DNA from: Flaccisagitta enflata | Lineage: Eukaryota > Chaetognatha > Sagittoidea > Aphragmophora | Direction: 5' to 3' | Assembly (NCBI GenBank): GCA_965153355.1 | Contig: OZ231127.1 | Location: 32,240,001 to 32,304,000, forward strand | DNA: 64,000 nucleotides | In this document: positions 28,423-43,259 of the stretch, piece after piece | Numbering within the stretch: the first letter of the stretch is position 1 | Layout of the letters: every line of letters begins with the position of its first letter | Program-made: the position numbers and the translations under genes | Notes under the pieces: model-generated | Databases searched by the model: none | What the model saw: the letters and a program-made list of their open reading frames with translations, nothing else | Told to the model about the DNA's origin: nothing

Positions 28423-28612
28423 TTATTTGTCTCTGTCTGACTCTGTCTCGCTTTCTCCTCCACCCCCTTTTCATTTCGTCCTGTTTGTGTCTCTGTCTCA
28501 TTCTTGATGACTCGCTCATTTATTGACCACGCAAAAACCCTAATGAGCGCTCGCCTACCGATCAGCTCTTCTTTTCCCTCCTTTTTCTCATTTTCCCCCA
28601 ACCCTCCACTGC

Positions 28613-28615
<3 letters not shown>

Positions 28616-28697
<82 letters not shown>
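28616..28697 (+). repeat. (CT)n microsatellite
   Basis: About 40 CT units. The phrase CAAAAACCCTAA(C/T)GAG occurs upstream of both this array and near 28146, so the two neighbouring CT arrays may derive from a local duplication. Confidence 0.95.
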
Positions 28698-28700
<3 letters not shown>

Positions 28701-29014
28701 CCACTCAGTCTTTTTCCACGCAACTTAACTGTCCTCATGAATTTTCTTGGACTTGTTGTTTATTTTCCTTCCGCCACTTGGGTTTATCTTTTCTTTATGA
28801 AGTTCTTACTCCGGTGGCTCGTCTTCCATCTTTAGTTTCCGGGTTTATGATTTTTGTCAAGAAAAAAAAAGTCTCAAGAATTTGTGGAACTCCGTTAGAG
28901 ACGAATTATTGTTTTGGATTTCACTTGGCTAATGTACACTGCAATAGCGTCTTCATTTCTACCAATGTTTTGGTGATTTTTTAACGTGAGAGCCACTTCC
29001 CATTAGATTCATCG

Positions 29015-29155
29015 GTGTTGCGGACGTCCGTCCGTCCGTCTGTCCGTCCGTCTGTCCGCTCATACGAATATCCTTTGGTAAAAACGAATGGTTTGTGCAC
29101 AGGTTTTGCATCCCTTTCCCTGTGCCCCCAATGCGATGTGCGCGACTATGTTGTG
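29015..29155 (-). mobile_element. Family B fragment B3a
   Basis: GTCCGTCCGTCCGTCTGTCC microsatellite at 29028, then CTGTGCCCCCAATGCGATGT and GCGCGACTATGTTG, a diverged version of the B block CCTGCCCACCCGCACGCGACTG. Termini are degenerate. Confidence 0.45.
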
Positions 29156-29159
29156 GAGA

Positions 29160-30318
<1,159 letters not shown>

Positions 30319-30346
30319 AGAAGGATGTAAAACAAATAATTCTAAA

Positions 30347-30552
30347 ACAAGGCCAACGCGTTACAAGTCGCGTGCGGTCTTGAATACTAAAAGACTAAAA
30401 GACCTAAAGACCAAAAGACCAAACAACTAAAAGCAGGAGCAGTAATGCAAAAAACGCCCAAAAACGCCGAAAAAAGCTAACGCGGACCGACCGACCAACC
30501 GACCGACCGACCGCCGACATAGCGGTTCATAGAGTCGCATAGCACGCGACTA
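30347..30552 (+). mobile_element. Family B copy B4
   Basis: Begins ACAAGGCC. The 5' subterminal block AGTCGCGTGC is the exact inverted complement of the last ten bases (GCACGCGACT). It has a GGAGCAGTAATGCAAAAAAC block, ACGCC-AAA repeats, a (GACC)n microsatellite and a 3' hairpin GTCGCATAGCACGCGAC followed by TAAAAA. It lies 30 bp downstream of B3b. A run of GACTAAAAGAC-type words is found at 30384-30425. Confidence 0.8.
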
Positions 30553-30695
30553 AAAATTGTATTTACACCCCCGCAACTCCCTCATTTATTCTATTGCCAC
30601 CAGCACCAACAAATAGCCTTGAGACCATCAGGTACTCTGTCTCATTTCACTCGACTAACCAACAAAAACACATTGGATTGTGGTGGAGGAAGCTT

Positions 30696-30802
<107 letters not shown>

Positions 30803-30829
30803 CAGTTATCTTCGTTTGAAAGGAAAATG

Positions 30830-30930
<101 letters not shown>

Positions 30931-30944
30931 AAACAAATGGATAT

Positions 30945-31011
30945 ATGAATGAATGAATGAATGAATGAATGAATGAATGAATGAATGAATGAATGAATGA
31001 ATGAATGAATG
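30945..31011 (+). repeat. (ATGA)n microsatellite
   Basis: About 16 perfect tetranucleotide units, with degenerate ATGAATGAATAAATG to about 31075. Confidence 0.95.
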
Positions 31012-31075
31012 TAAAAAAATATGAGTGTATTGATGAATACATCAGTAAATAGATGAATGAATAAATGAATGGAAT

Positions 31076-31740
31076 AAAAGAATTTATCACTTTCTAACAA
31101 AGATAAATTCGTAAAACGTCACAGCATAAATAACAAAAGCACGTCTTTAAGATGGCATGGCTTGTTTCGTAAGCGTTTAAAGCTAGGCAACATGGGTGGG
31201 CTCCATAAACATTTCCATCTCTTCATGGATTAAATGAGAAAACGAAAATTGGTTTATTAGTGCCCAGTCTATTTGATATCGTTTGTCTATGCTTATTTGC
31301 ATAATGCCGTTCATGATAAACACAATACGATTCAGGGTAAAAAGAGCCAAAACATACTCACCCAAACTATACTAATAACACGTGACTTTATGATATCGGC
31401 CATAGTTGTTAGAGGTGAGAAAAGGAAAAAATTGTCATCATCTAAGGTAAAAAACATTTCGGAGGTATTCCAAATTTGAGGATGAATTGCTCTCTCATGA
31501 AATGGAGAAGAGCTTTGTCCACCTGGGTGTCGATCTCTTACGAGGAACCATCAGACGCGCGTATTGGCCCACTTGCCTTGTTCGATGCTTGTCTGTAAAG
31601 CAAGGCAAACTAAGACAAAAGCCAAATTCAAGATACAATCCCAGTAGCGGTAGGGTCTATTTTTTATAAACTTTTTTTCATTCCACCCATTTCATCTTTC
31701 TTTCTCCTCCATTACATACATGTAACCTTTCGTTAAGACA
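31076..31740. other. No recognisable feature
   Basis: Unique DNA without a supported gene. Confidence 0.4.
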
Positions 31741-31754
31741 CTGATCTCTCTGTC

Positions 31755-31846
<92 letters not shown>
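31741..31846 (+). repeat. (CT)n with CTGT leader
   Basis: CTGTCTGT words to about 31770, then about 38 CT units. Confidence 0.95.
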
Positions 31847-31849
<3 letters not shown>

Positions 31850-32030
31850 GTCTTGGCCGGACGTGACGTAACCGTTTTGGACATTAAGGGTTAATGTCGT
31901 CTCGAGGGAGACGCCCCCAAGGACCTCGGCGCGACCAGCGCCAACGCTCCGCCCTAAACGCCACGACCTCCTCGACCACAATGCGCCACTTTCGCCCTCA
32001 CAAGCCTTCTCTCCCTCAACCACTATGCTA

Positions 32031-32993
32031 CAGGGTCTTCAATCTCATTTGACACAAAAAGAACCTATGGTGTGTAAAAACAAGGCCGGATACACGGCTA
32101 CCCCAGTCGCGTGCGGGTGGGCAGGGGCCGTGATTGAGGTCACCAGATCATTTGGGCAGGAGCAGTAAAGCCAAAAATCCCAAAAACCCAAAAAAAGTAA
32201 AGTGTGACGGACGGACGGACGGACCGACGGACGGACCGACGGACGGACCGACAAAGCGGGGTGTAGAGTCGCGTAGCACGCGACTAACAAACTGACTTTT
32301 CAGTTTGATATTTTTTTTCATAAGAGAAGTACATATGATTTTTTTGTATCCAAATTTCATGAAACTGGGTTGATTAGCTTGGGAGATATCCCATTTCAAA
32401 GTGTAAGATATCATGATCAGATGGGCAGTTTTATTTGATTTTGGCGTTTGGACCATTCATCTTTAAACTGCTCTCATTTCCAAACGCTTCAAGCTACATA
32501 TGTGAGATTGGTCTAGAATGGCAGATAATTTTCACAAGTTTTTGTTCCTGAGAAAACAATCCTTTGAAATCTCATCATATTCAGCTATTTCGCTTTTTAC
32601 TGAAAAACAAGTCTTTGATAAAGATTTTGTAAGATTTTTGTCCAAATTTTGATAGTATTTGTCTAAAGTTCAATGTTTGGTAATAAAACCTGGTTTTTGT
32701 TTTGGGGTGTTAGTAGCTAATACTCAACTTTAACCAAGCATCTGTAGTTTAAAACAGTTTGAATTTTATGCATTTTTAAAATCAATATTAGCAAAAAACG
32801 ATATTTTTTATTGAATTTACTGCATAACTTCAAACTTGGATTTCTGCTTAGCTACAAGACCCAGTCCCTTGAAATTTTGATACAAAAAATGTCATATATA
32901 GTGACTTTTATAAAAAAAAAAATCAAACAGAAAAGTTGATTAGTTTTTGCACAATGTAGGTTCTTTTTGTGTCAAATGAGATTGAATGCCCTG
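32031..32993. mobile_element. TA-target palindromic MITE I1, containing B5
   Basis: Left end CAGGGTCTTCAATCTCATTT. Complement of the right end CAGGGCATTCAATCTCATTT. TA on both sides (32029-32030, 32994-32995). The arms align well inward (CTTTTC(A/T)GTTTGAT, TTTTTGTATC(C/A)AAATTTCA) and the left arm is interrupted by B5. Without B5 the element is about 756 bp. It shares GAAATTTTGATACAAAAAA and similar words with I2. Ends and TA duplication suggest Tc1/mariner. Confidence 0.8.
32080..32286 (+). mobile_element. Family B copy B5 (most typical copy)
   Basis: ACAAGGCCGGATACACGGCT, the 5' block CCCCAGTCGCGTGCGGGTGG, two GGGCAGG(G/A)GC(C/A)GTRA blocks about 50 bases apart, AAAATCCC/AAACCC words, GTGTGACGGACGGACGGACG microsatellite, and a hairpin GTCGCGTAGCACGCGAC followed by TAA. 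It lies inside the left arm of I1, so the right arm serves as an empty-site comparison. Confidence 0.85.
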
Positions 32994-33603
32994 TAACATC
33001 CCGATTCTTGATAATCTGGCCTAACCGACATAGCCTTCTCGACAACAATCTGCCACTCAAGCTTCAACTAGTCTCCTCCCCCCTCAGCCACCACACTACC
33101 ATCCCAATTCTTGACAATCTCCCTAAACGCTACAGCCTCCTCGACAACAATACGCCATTTTAGCTCCCACAACCCAGTTTTCTCCAATGTATGTCACCCC
33201 GCCCTTAGCATTAAACGCCACAATCTACTCCACCACAATGCACCGCTTAGTTCCCACTAGCCATCTTCCCTTCAACCATGATGCTTTCACCCCAGTCCTT
33301 AACCATGTTACCTTCGACCACAATACACTGCTTTGGTTCTCACGAACCGCTTACCCGTTAACCTCAATGTAAGCTCTCTACCCCAAACCATAACGCGCTT
33401 GTTCTCTTTTACAAATCAATCATTCACCCACTTAGCCTGCAGGCCACCTCCTACAGACCTCAAGGTGTTTCTTGTGAATCTTGTGAATATTGTGAATCTT
33501 CCACAACCAAGTTCTTTTTACCTTTTGACTCAACACCATTGAAGACGACTCTCGACGCAGAAATTTGTCATGGATGTAGATGTGGGTGGTTTTATCTTTC
33601 TTC

Positions 33604-33607
<4 letters not shown>

Positions 33608-33697
<90 letters not shown>
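33608..33697 (+). repeat. (CT)n microsatellite
   Basis: About 45 CT units. Confidence 0.97.
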
Positions 33698-35608
<1,911 letters not shown>

Positions 35609-35748
35609 GGAAGAAGAAGAAGAAGAAGAAGAAGAAGAAGAAGAAGAAGAAGAAGAAGAAGAAGAAGAAGAAGAAGAAGCAGAAGAAGAAGGAGAAGAAG
35701 AAGAAGAAGAAGAAGAAGAAGAAGAAGAAGAAGAAGAAGGAGAAGAAC
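35609..35748 (+). repeat. (AAG)n array
   Basis: AAG triplets with occasional CAG or GAG variants. Poly-Lys, poly-Arg, poly-Leu or poly-Phe translations are artefacts. Confidence 0.97.
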
Positions 35749-35810
35749 AAAATTAATAAAAAGAAAGAAAAGACGGATAAGAAATAAAAGAAACAAAATC
35801 AAGATTGAGA

Positions 35811-35845
35811 ACAACAACAACAAAAACAACATCAACAACAACAGC

Positions 35846-35936
<91 letters not shown>

Positions 35937-35960
35937 ACAACAACAATGACAATGACAACA
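35811..35960 (+). repeat. (CAA)n array
   Basis: CAA triplets, with ATGACAACAA variants at the 3' edge. Confidence 0.97.
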
Positions 35961-36007
35961 CTGAGAACAAGAAGAACAGGAGGACAAAGAAAAGCAGGAA
36001 TAGCAAG

Positions 36008-36310
<303 letters not shown>

Positions 36311-36915
36311 ACAACTATTTTTCTATGAAAGCAGCAAATAAGTCGTCGGTTTTTTGGCTGCAATTTTTCTCTCTGTCGGTCGCTCGGAAGGGTAAACCAC
36401 GAGAGGTCGCCGATGGACGCAAAAGGAACGTTTTGCCCGGGTCAAGGACTCATTTGCATAAAGAAGTAGGCCTTAGTGTAAACGAAGGTATCGCGAGTAT
36501 CAACTGTTCTATATCCGGCTTTGATGAAGTTATCAACACAGGCGAGAGAGAGAGAGAGAGAGAGAGAGAGCATCAAAACCACGTTAAAAGCAAACGACTA
36601 ACTCTAACGATAAGAAAAGTGCTCAATTATTGTTCTTCGATTTAATTTCAAGCAACCAATGGCGGCCCTGTATGCGGCCCAGCACTCTTATGTGTATGCA
36701 CTGTTCCTAAAGAGAACTGCCATGCAATGAAACGTCGCCCACGTGGTTCATTTCACGGGAAACCAACACTGCTCAAGAATGCCTTATTCGTAATTTTCAT
36801 TCCTATTGCCTGCCAAGCAAAACGCTTTTTCTGATGTTCCGTTATGAAGAGCAGTAACAGTAACTTCTTTAACCAATGAACAGGCTTCATTGTGCTTCTT
36901 TGCCTCTTTTTATCT
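36311..36915. other. No gene; short GA run
   Basis: (GA)n of about 13 units at 36544-36570. The remainder is unique DNA. Confidence 0.45.
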
Positions 36916-37100
<185 letters not shown>

Positions 37101-37569
37101 ATTCTCTAACCCCAATTACGAGTGCCCCAAACCAGCCAGAGTGTGACCGATTGAACCTCATCATATCATGGCGAGCGAACCCCTGGGCTTTCCGTTCCTC
37201 CTTTCCTTTCCTCTCATTTGCATATCGAGTGATGCATACGATGATATCTTCGATTCCTCGAATTTCCCGTGAAAGCCGAGTGAAAACGAGTTACAGATAT
37301 TAAGCTTTACGAGTGGCAAGACTTCTATTCATTCGTTGGGTGGATTTTTTGACACATTCACGTTACATGCATTCATGTCACTTCTATCTCTCAATTTTTA
37401 TGAAATGTAAAGGACCTCAAGCCAATGACGCCTCCTAACTATGTTACGTAAGGTATAAAATTATGGCAAAATCAGAAAAAAAATGTTTCATAAAATGTCA
37501 CAAACTTTTGAGCAAGATAGTGTCAACTTGCCCCTCCTTTCAATTATCCACACCTCCCATAACTACCAG

Positions 37570-37616
37570 CCACGCCACGCCACGCCACGCCACGCCACGC
37601 CACGCCACGCCACGCC
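37570..37616 (+). repeat. (CCACG)n pentanucleotide array
   Basis: About nine perfect units. Confidence 0.97.
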
Positions 37617-38358
37617 TGCTCTCCTCGTTTCCTCCACACATCCGGAATCAAGCGTCTGATCTTCCTCTTTTCCTCCGTCGAATCCGACGAATCATGGTTC
37701 AACCAGCTGTTCTCGATGGACCAACCTATCAAGGTCCAATGACCAAAGCATTGCTTAGGTCGTTCGGGGAACAGAGTGAAGAAAGATGATCGGGATTCAG
37801 GAGGCAGGTAAAACTGGTGGCAGGAGAGAGAATCGGTTAGGCGTTGATTATTTTGACAAGTGCAACAATCCATCATATTTAAATTCATCCAATTATCAAA
37901 AAGAAAAAAAAAAGAAAAAAGATACTGAAGAAAATCCGAAAAAACTATGACCATTGTGAATCAACATCATACGCGCGAAATGAGTTTTGATGCAATGTAA
38001 AAACTAAAATGGCTTTTCCTGAATGGAAAGAAATTCATCAAGGCCAAGTTTGCAAACATTTGCTATAGCTAAGACGTTGACAGGCAGACAGTGCGGCAGA
38101 CAGATAGACACAACTTGTAGACGTCCCTCGGCGCGCGTAAGAAAGCTGCCTTCAGTTTTAGTGATGCCCCAATTTTCAACAATTTTGAAGCATTCTTGGT
38201 CCAAACACAATTGATCTGCCGCACCCCATCATTTGTAGCACACCCATTAGTTCATTACTGCTCCAATCATATTGTCCGCCTTTTGCGTTTTCCTCTACTG
38301 ATATGAGTCTCATCTCCCTGGCGCTGCACTGTAACTGTGTCAGTCCATCTGTGATCTA

Positions 38359-38361
<3 letters not shown>
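37617..38361. other. No recognisable feature
   Basis: Unique DNA without a supported gene. 37101-37569 is likewise unremarkable. Confidence 0.4.

Positions 38362-38449
<88 letters not shown>
38362..38449 (+). repeat. (CT)n microsatellite
   Basis: About 44 CT units. Confidence 0.97.
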
Positions 38450-38452
<3 letters not shown>

Positions 38453-38608
38453 CCATCTGTTGGACTCTGGGGACTGCTGGTGGGAAGGGTCGGTTAAAAA
38501 GGCCGGTCAGGATTGTGCCCGATTTGCAGTTAACCTTTCTTCGAGTCCTTCTTTCAGAGTTCGCTTCTTCACTCATCTCCTTACATAAGGGGGAGTGTTA
38601 ACAATCCA

Positions 38609-38673
38609 GTGACGTGATGGCGACTCTATACACCACTACTTTGGTCCGTCCATCAGTTAGTCCGTAACATTCT
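38609..38673 (-). mobile_element. Family B fragment (3' end)
   Basis: GTGACGTGATGGCGACTCTA followed by TACACC and GGTCCGTCC...GTCCGTAAC resembles the plus-strand start of minus-oriented B copies (AGTCGCGTGCACGCGACTCTATA, then GTCC repeats). The matching ACAAGGCC end is not found. Confidence 0.4.
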
Positions 38674-39149
38674 TCTTTGTCGCGTTGTTATCGCGTTACC
38701 GTTTGTACTCCAACGCACCTCTTTATTAGGGGCCGCCGTGGGTGCTTAATTTGCAACGTCGATAGCAAGCTGAATATGAAGACACGCGTGCGCGCTGAGG
38801 GAACGGACATGTGAATTTCAAATGTGAAGGGGACAAAATGCAGAGAATGAAGAGAATCATGCTTCATTGGGAGATAAGTTACGATGGGCACACGAAAGCA
38901 GTCAGTAGATGCAGTGAGCAAATTACCGTGAGTGTAGCAGTAGGCAACCGCAACACATCACTTAGGAGCACAACTGCTCAAGGCTTAGCGATACGGGAAG
39001 GTGTTGACTGTTGGTAAATGACCTGTAAAAACGACTAAGCTAAGACAAACCCGGTGCACTTGGACGTATGCCCTGGTTGGGGTTCCATTCTAACTACAGT
39101 TACATGACGCAGTAAGGCATCTCAAGATACTGATAAGTTTCCTTTTTTT
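38674..39149. other. No recognisable feature
   Basis: Unique DNA. Confidence 0.4.
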
Positions 39150-39253
39150 AGGTGCGCCAACGCACCTCTAAAACCGGTCGTGTCCGTCGGTCTATCGGTC
39201 ACGCAAACTTAGGCAAACCACCCGGCGAACCGATTGACCTACTCGTCCTTATT
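39150..39253 (-). mobile_element. Family C copy C3
   Basis: Palindrome terminus AGGTGCGCCAACGCACCT preceded by seven Ts, CTAAAACCGGTCGTGTCCGT, a short GTCGG microsatellite and CGGCGAACCGATTGACC. The closing GGCCTTGTT is degenerate (CGTCCTTATT). Confidence 0.7.
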
Positions 39254-39902
39254 AAGAAATCCATGGTAAAAAAAAATTGATTGAAGGAATTGTAGATATT
39301 AACGTCCATTAGTGGACAATACCCGATACTCTTAGATTCGTTTTAGCATGGTTTACCTGTTTTTTAATTCTTGTGGTCTGCATTGTCAGGAATTGGTAAC
39401 CCTTTTCGGACAGTAATTAGTAACCCTTTTCCAAATCATACATAACTTTTGAGAAGTCATGTGATGAATTCTTAGAAGAGGATTTTTTTAAATATTTCAA
39501 GAACTATTGTGGTGGGTACGAATTAAACATCATAAAGAGCTCCAAATGCTCTTTTCCTTAACTTATGTGGTGTAGTAATGTTGACCAACTTTCATAGTCT
39601 TGAAGTCCAATCACACTAGCGACGGTTTTCGACTTGAAAATTGCTACACAGACGATCAACTCGGAGAGGCGAGTAAATATGAGAAAGGTAAGACATAAAA
39701 ACTAACGAGGCCCAAGATATGCAATTAAGAATCTGCACAAGCTAGGAGCGGGTAATGTTTTATGTGCATTTAGACGCTATTTCATACGTGCATTTATGAA
39801 CATACATACGTACTTGTACATCAGGCGAAATCTGTTCTTTTTACAACGACAGATACCCCTTGTAAAATGGCGTGGAACGTAAAGGGTCCAACTGTGCAAG
39901 AT

Positions 39903-39903
<1 letters not shown>
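39254..39903. other. No recognisable feature
   Basis: Unique, mostly AT-richer DNA. GGTAACCCTTTTC occurs twice near 39395 and 39420. Confidence 0.4.

Positions 39904-39996
<93 letters not shown>
39904..39996 (+). repeat. (CA)n microsatellite
   Basis: About 46 CA units. Confidence 0.97.
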
Positions 39997-39999
<3 letters not shown>

Positions 40000-40062
40000 A
40001 ATACTTACACACACTAACCCTAACATAAATCAATACTCACACAAAGATCGAGAGCCAAAAGA

Positions 40063-40192
40063 ACAAGGCCGGAGGTACAGCTACCTCAGTCGCGTGTAGG
40101 TGGGCAGAGGGTGGCAGTGAGGACAAAAATCTGGGTGACGGATTAACGGACGGACCGAAAAAGTGGGGTATAGAGTCGCGTGCACGCGACTT
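40063..40192 (+). mobile_element. Family B copy B6 (shortest complete copy)
   Basis: ACAAGGCCGGAGGTACAGCT, the block CAGTCGCGTGTAGGTGGGCA, only two to three GACGG/GACC units, and the perfect 16-bp palindrome GTCGCGTGCACGCGAC at 40175-40190. At 130 bp it shows how little interior is needed between the two ends. A purine-rich tract follows to about 40310. Confidence 0.8.
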
Positions 40193-40654
40193 AAGCAGAA
40201 AGAAGAAAGAAAAATGGACAGAGAGAGAGAAAGTTTCAAAAAAGAAAAGAAGATGATAGAAAGAGAGGGGATGAGAGAGAAAGAGAAGGGAAGAGATGGC
40301 GATTATGAGAAGAATTCGTCTAACGTCCCGCTTCAGAAAACCCAAGACAGAATTGCCGAGACTTTATGAGTGACATAACCAGAACAGTCTGTGAAGGAGG
40401 AGCAGTCTGAGAAGGAGGAGCTGCTTTAACAAGAGAGAGAGAGAGAGAGAGAATGTAATATCACACACATTAGTCCTGTCATGAGCACCTACTTATACCC
40501 ACGCGAACGCATACACAGGCACTAAAAGATGGACGGTCAAATTTCCTGGGTATATGTACAAAATCGATTTCTAGTTGATAGAATATGGCGGAATTTCTTT
40601 CCAAACATGCCTGCTGCATTCGGCCAAGTAAGAAGCAAATACTAATGCAATTCT
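40193..40654. other. Purine-rich tract, no gene
   Basis: 40193-40300 is A/G-rich (AAGAAAGA, GAGAGA). GGAGGAGCAGTCTGAGAA is repeated near 40396-40420 and a short GA run lies at 40432-40451. Confidence 0.45.
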
Positions 40655-40812
40655 AGTCGCGGACACGCGACTGTCTAAGCCATTTTTTGTCCGTCTGTCC
40701 ATCCGTCTACCCGTCACACTAATCGCCTCGCCGCTGCTGCCAAAGTGGTCCCCTTCATCAGTGCCCCTGCCCACCCGTCCGCGACTAAGGTACCCTTGTG
40801 ATTGGCCTTGTT
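40655..40812 (-). mobile_element. Family B copy B7 (GGAC subtype)
   Basis: The plus strand starts with the palindrome AGTCGCGGACACGCGACT, then GTCC/GTCT repeats, CCCCTGCCCACCCGTCCGCG and CCTTGTT. In element orientation the 5' block AGTCGCGGAC matches the inverted complement of its 3' end (GTCCGCGACT). It thus differs from the GTGC subtype at both ends in the same way. Confidence 0.8.
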
Positions 40813-41032
40813 TCTGTTTTGCTCACTCTGTTTCTTTTCTCCCTCTCTTTCTTTGCATCGCCGCTCCTGCCCATTTGTTGAGAAACCATCGGACCCATGA
40901 CTTTAGTTTGTCATTACTTTTCTGATCTCCTTCAACTTTCTTCGCGGGTGTAAAATTTCCATCAAAATGTCATCGCATTAATAAAACAAGGAACAAAGCT
41001 TGGAGAGGCGTTTCAATCAAACTTTACATCAG

Positions 41033-41036
<4 letters not shown>
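40813..41036. other. No recognisable feature
   Basis: Unique DNA. Confidence 0.4.

Positions 41037-41081
<45 letters not shown>
41037..41081 (+). repeat. (AG)n microsatellite
   Basis: About 22 units. Confidence 0.95.
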
Positions 41082-41084
<3 letters not shown>

Positions 41085-41235
41085 GAGCGCAAATGCGAAG
41101 TAAACCACACGAATTAAAATAACAAATCTTATCGTATGCAAATAAGATTAGGTTACAACTTGTTATTCTTTCCGTCTCTCTCTCTCATTTCAAATTAGAA
41201 TAATCGATGATAAATTCGCGCGGGCGGCGGCGGAA

Positions 41236-41240
<5 letters not shown>

Positions 41241-41280
<40 letters not shown>
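41241..41280 (+). repeat. (GA)n microsatellite
   Basis: Twenty units, followed by a T run. Confidence 0.95.
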
Positions 41281-41286
<6 letters not shown>

Positions 41287-41834
41287 TTAATCAATTCCTG
41301 AACATCTTTATTTCAAAAGGTGATTTAATCGACGATTAAGCAACGAATTTCTCCGCCCAATTCTTCAACCTGCCAATCTCAAGTTTGCCTTCTTTCCTTT
41401 GACTTTCGGACCTAAACGTAGTCACAATTGAGCATCTGATTGGTTTTCTTAAATAGGACTCCAAGTTAAGCCTTAAGGACACATTTCTCTTTTTCCAGGA
41501 ATATTGCAATACGGAAGATCTAGGCTAGTCTTAGTCTTACAAATGGAGGTATTTTTCGGGTGATTGATCTAAAAATGCGAGCGGTGAATGGAAAAGTAAA
41601 AGCCATAGCATCTGCCGATTTCCCTGTGATAAGACCTTCGGAGTTTTTGCATTTTCAAAGAGCTGCTGTAAAATTGAGGACATCTCTTCCCAAACAGGCG
41701 ATGAGAATTTATAGGAAAACAAAAAGCAGGGAAATCTCCTCCTGGAAAAACAACATTCGTCTGAGACACATCAGATTTTAAAGTCACTGATCGATTTAAA
41801 TTCGTTATTTTCAATCTCTCTTTTCTTTTTCTTT

Positions 41835-41841
<7 letters not shown>
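41281..41841. other. No recognisable feature
   Basis: Unique DNA. Overlapping short frames at 41537-41814 are not recognised. Confidence 0.4.
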
Positions 41842-41931
<90 letters not shown>

Positions 41932-41957
41932 TTCTTTCTATTTTTCTCTCTCTCTCA
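41842..41957 (+). repeat. (CT)n microsatellite
   Basis: About 40 CT units to 41920, then CTTT-interrupted CT to 41957. 42018-42160 continues as CTT/TCTTCTCC-rich pyrimidine DNA. Confidence 0.95.
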
Positions 41958-42399
41958 TCGAAGGGATTTTGACTAGTACTTGATCTGATCCGAAACCAAT
42001 TTAAATTTCATCCTATTCTTTTTTTCTTCTTCCTTTTCTTCTTCTCCTTCTTCTTTTTCCTTTCTTCTTCTTCTTCTTCTCCTTATTTTTCTTCTTTCTC
42101 TTTCCTTCTTCTCCTTCGTTTTCTTCTTCATCTTTTCTTCCTCTCCTTCGCTTTCATCATCATCTTCGTCTTTATTTTTCTTTCTCATCTTCAACTCATC
42201 TGTTTCTTCCCCTTCCATCAGACTCCAGTCTAGTTTGTCTTTTTGACGTAGTGTCATCTGCGTTGTCTAACAAGAAAAGGTTGAGTTTCTTTCATCTTTC
42301 TTTCATCTTTCTTTCATCTTGCCGTGGTTCTCTTCTCCTCTGCGTTTGCCGCCTCGTCAAAATTCGTCGTTGAAACTTCTAACTTTGGCGTCTGTTTTT

Positions 42400-42520
42400 A
42401 GGTGCGACAAAGCACCTCTGTAACTGGCTGTGTCCTTTGGTGGGTCGGTCGGTTGGTCGGTCGGTAACGCATTCGTTAAACGATCCAATTGTCGCACCTA
42501 TTGGCCTACTTGGCCTTGTT
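42400..42520 (-). mobile_element. Family C copy C4
   Basis: Terminus AGGTGCGACAAAGCACCT, GTCGG/GTTGG microsatellite, GTCGCACCTATTGGCCTACT and TTGGCCTTGTT. In element orientation the 5' block AGGTGCGACAA equals the inverted complement of the 3' terminal TTGTCGCACCT, including the subtype-specific A. Confidence 0.8.
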
Positions 42521-42669
42521 ATATTACCATGGCATGGTTCTTTTTTCTTTCTTCTTTCTTCTTTCTCTTACATCCCGCCGATGTGGGGAAAGTGGACTGC
42601 AGGGATATATATAAATATAATTGAAATCAAAGGGTTTGGAAATGGGGAAGGGAAGGGAACAGATGAAAC

Positions 42670-43253
42670 AGGTCGCCCAAGGGCAATATGTGGTCAGCGA
42701 TACCCGTTGCCCTGCTTTGAGTGATTGTGAATTGGAGTGAGGGGAGGCAGGGCAGCGGCCCCGAAGGGGACGAAGTCCTGTAGAACACAGGGGGACTTTC
42801 GTTCATCCTGCCTGAAGAAGTGGATAAGATGCTATAGAGGGCTCACTGAAGGTCTCCAAGAGCCTAAACTGAGGCCTTAGAAGCCTGATATAAGGCCTAA
42901 GAATGCCAATCAGAAGCAGGAGAGCCTGAGAGCAATGAATTGAGGCTTAGCTGATTTGAGGCCAGAGGCCTAATTTGTGGCCTGAGAGGCCAGGTTTGAG
43001 GCCTGAGAAGCCTAATTTGAGGCCTGAGAGCCCAGGTTTGAGGCCTGAGAGGTTGGATTTGAGGCCTGAGAGGCTGGATTTGAGGTCTGAGAGGCTGGAT
43101 TTGAGGCCTGAGAGACCAGATTCGAGGTCTCAGAGGCCAGATTTGAGGCCTGAGAGGCCTGATGAGGGGGGGGGACGAATGGATAAACGAACGAACGGAA
43201 GTCCCCCTGTGTTCTACAGGACTTTGTCCCCTTCGGGGCCACTGCCCAAAAAG
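42670..43253 (+). mobile_element. Family A fold-back element A4
   Basis: Long arm GGTCGCCCAAGGGCAATATG, then GGTCAGCGATACCCGTTGCC, tip GGGCAGCGGCCCCGAAGGGG at 42751, then GTCCTGTAGAACACAGGGGG. Right tip complement at about 43216-43249, ending CTGCCCAAAAAG. The core, 42840-43165, is a 21-bp unit (GGCCTGAGAGGCTGGATTTG plus A) in one main orientation. GGACGAATGGATAAACGAAC precedes the right tip. Confidence 0.75.
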
Positions 43254-43259
43254 TCATCC

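Larger units (their letters stand above)
31915..33420 (+). repeat. Degenerate 85-102-bp satellite, split by MITE I1
   Basis: Units share (C)CAATTCTTGACAATCTCC, AAACGCCACA..CCTC and CTCGACAACAAT(G/A)CGCCA. The GAC(A/C)ACAAT word occurs at about 31973, 33041, 33143, 33231 and 33316, giving periods of 85-102. The array is interrupted from 32031 to 32993 by I1. Outside the insertion the two halves are in register. Confidence 0.75.
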
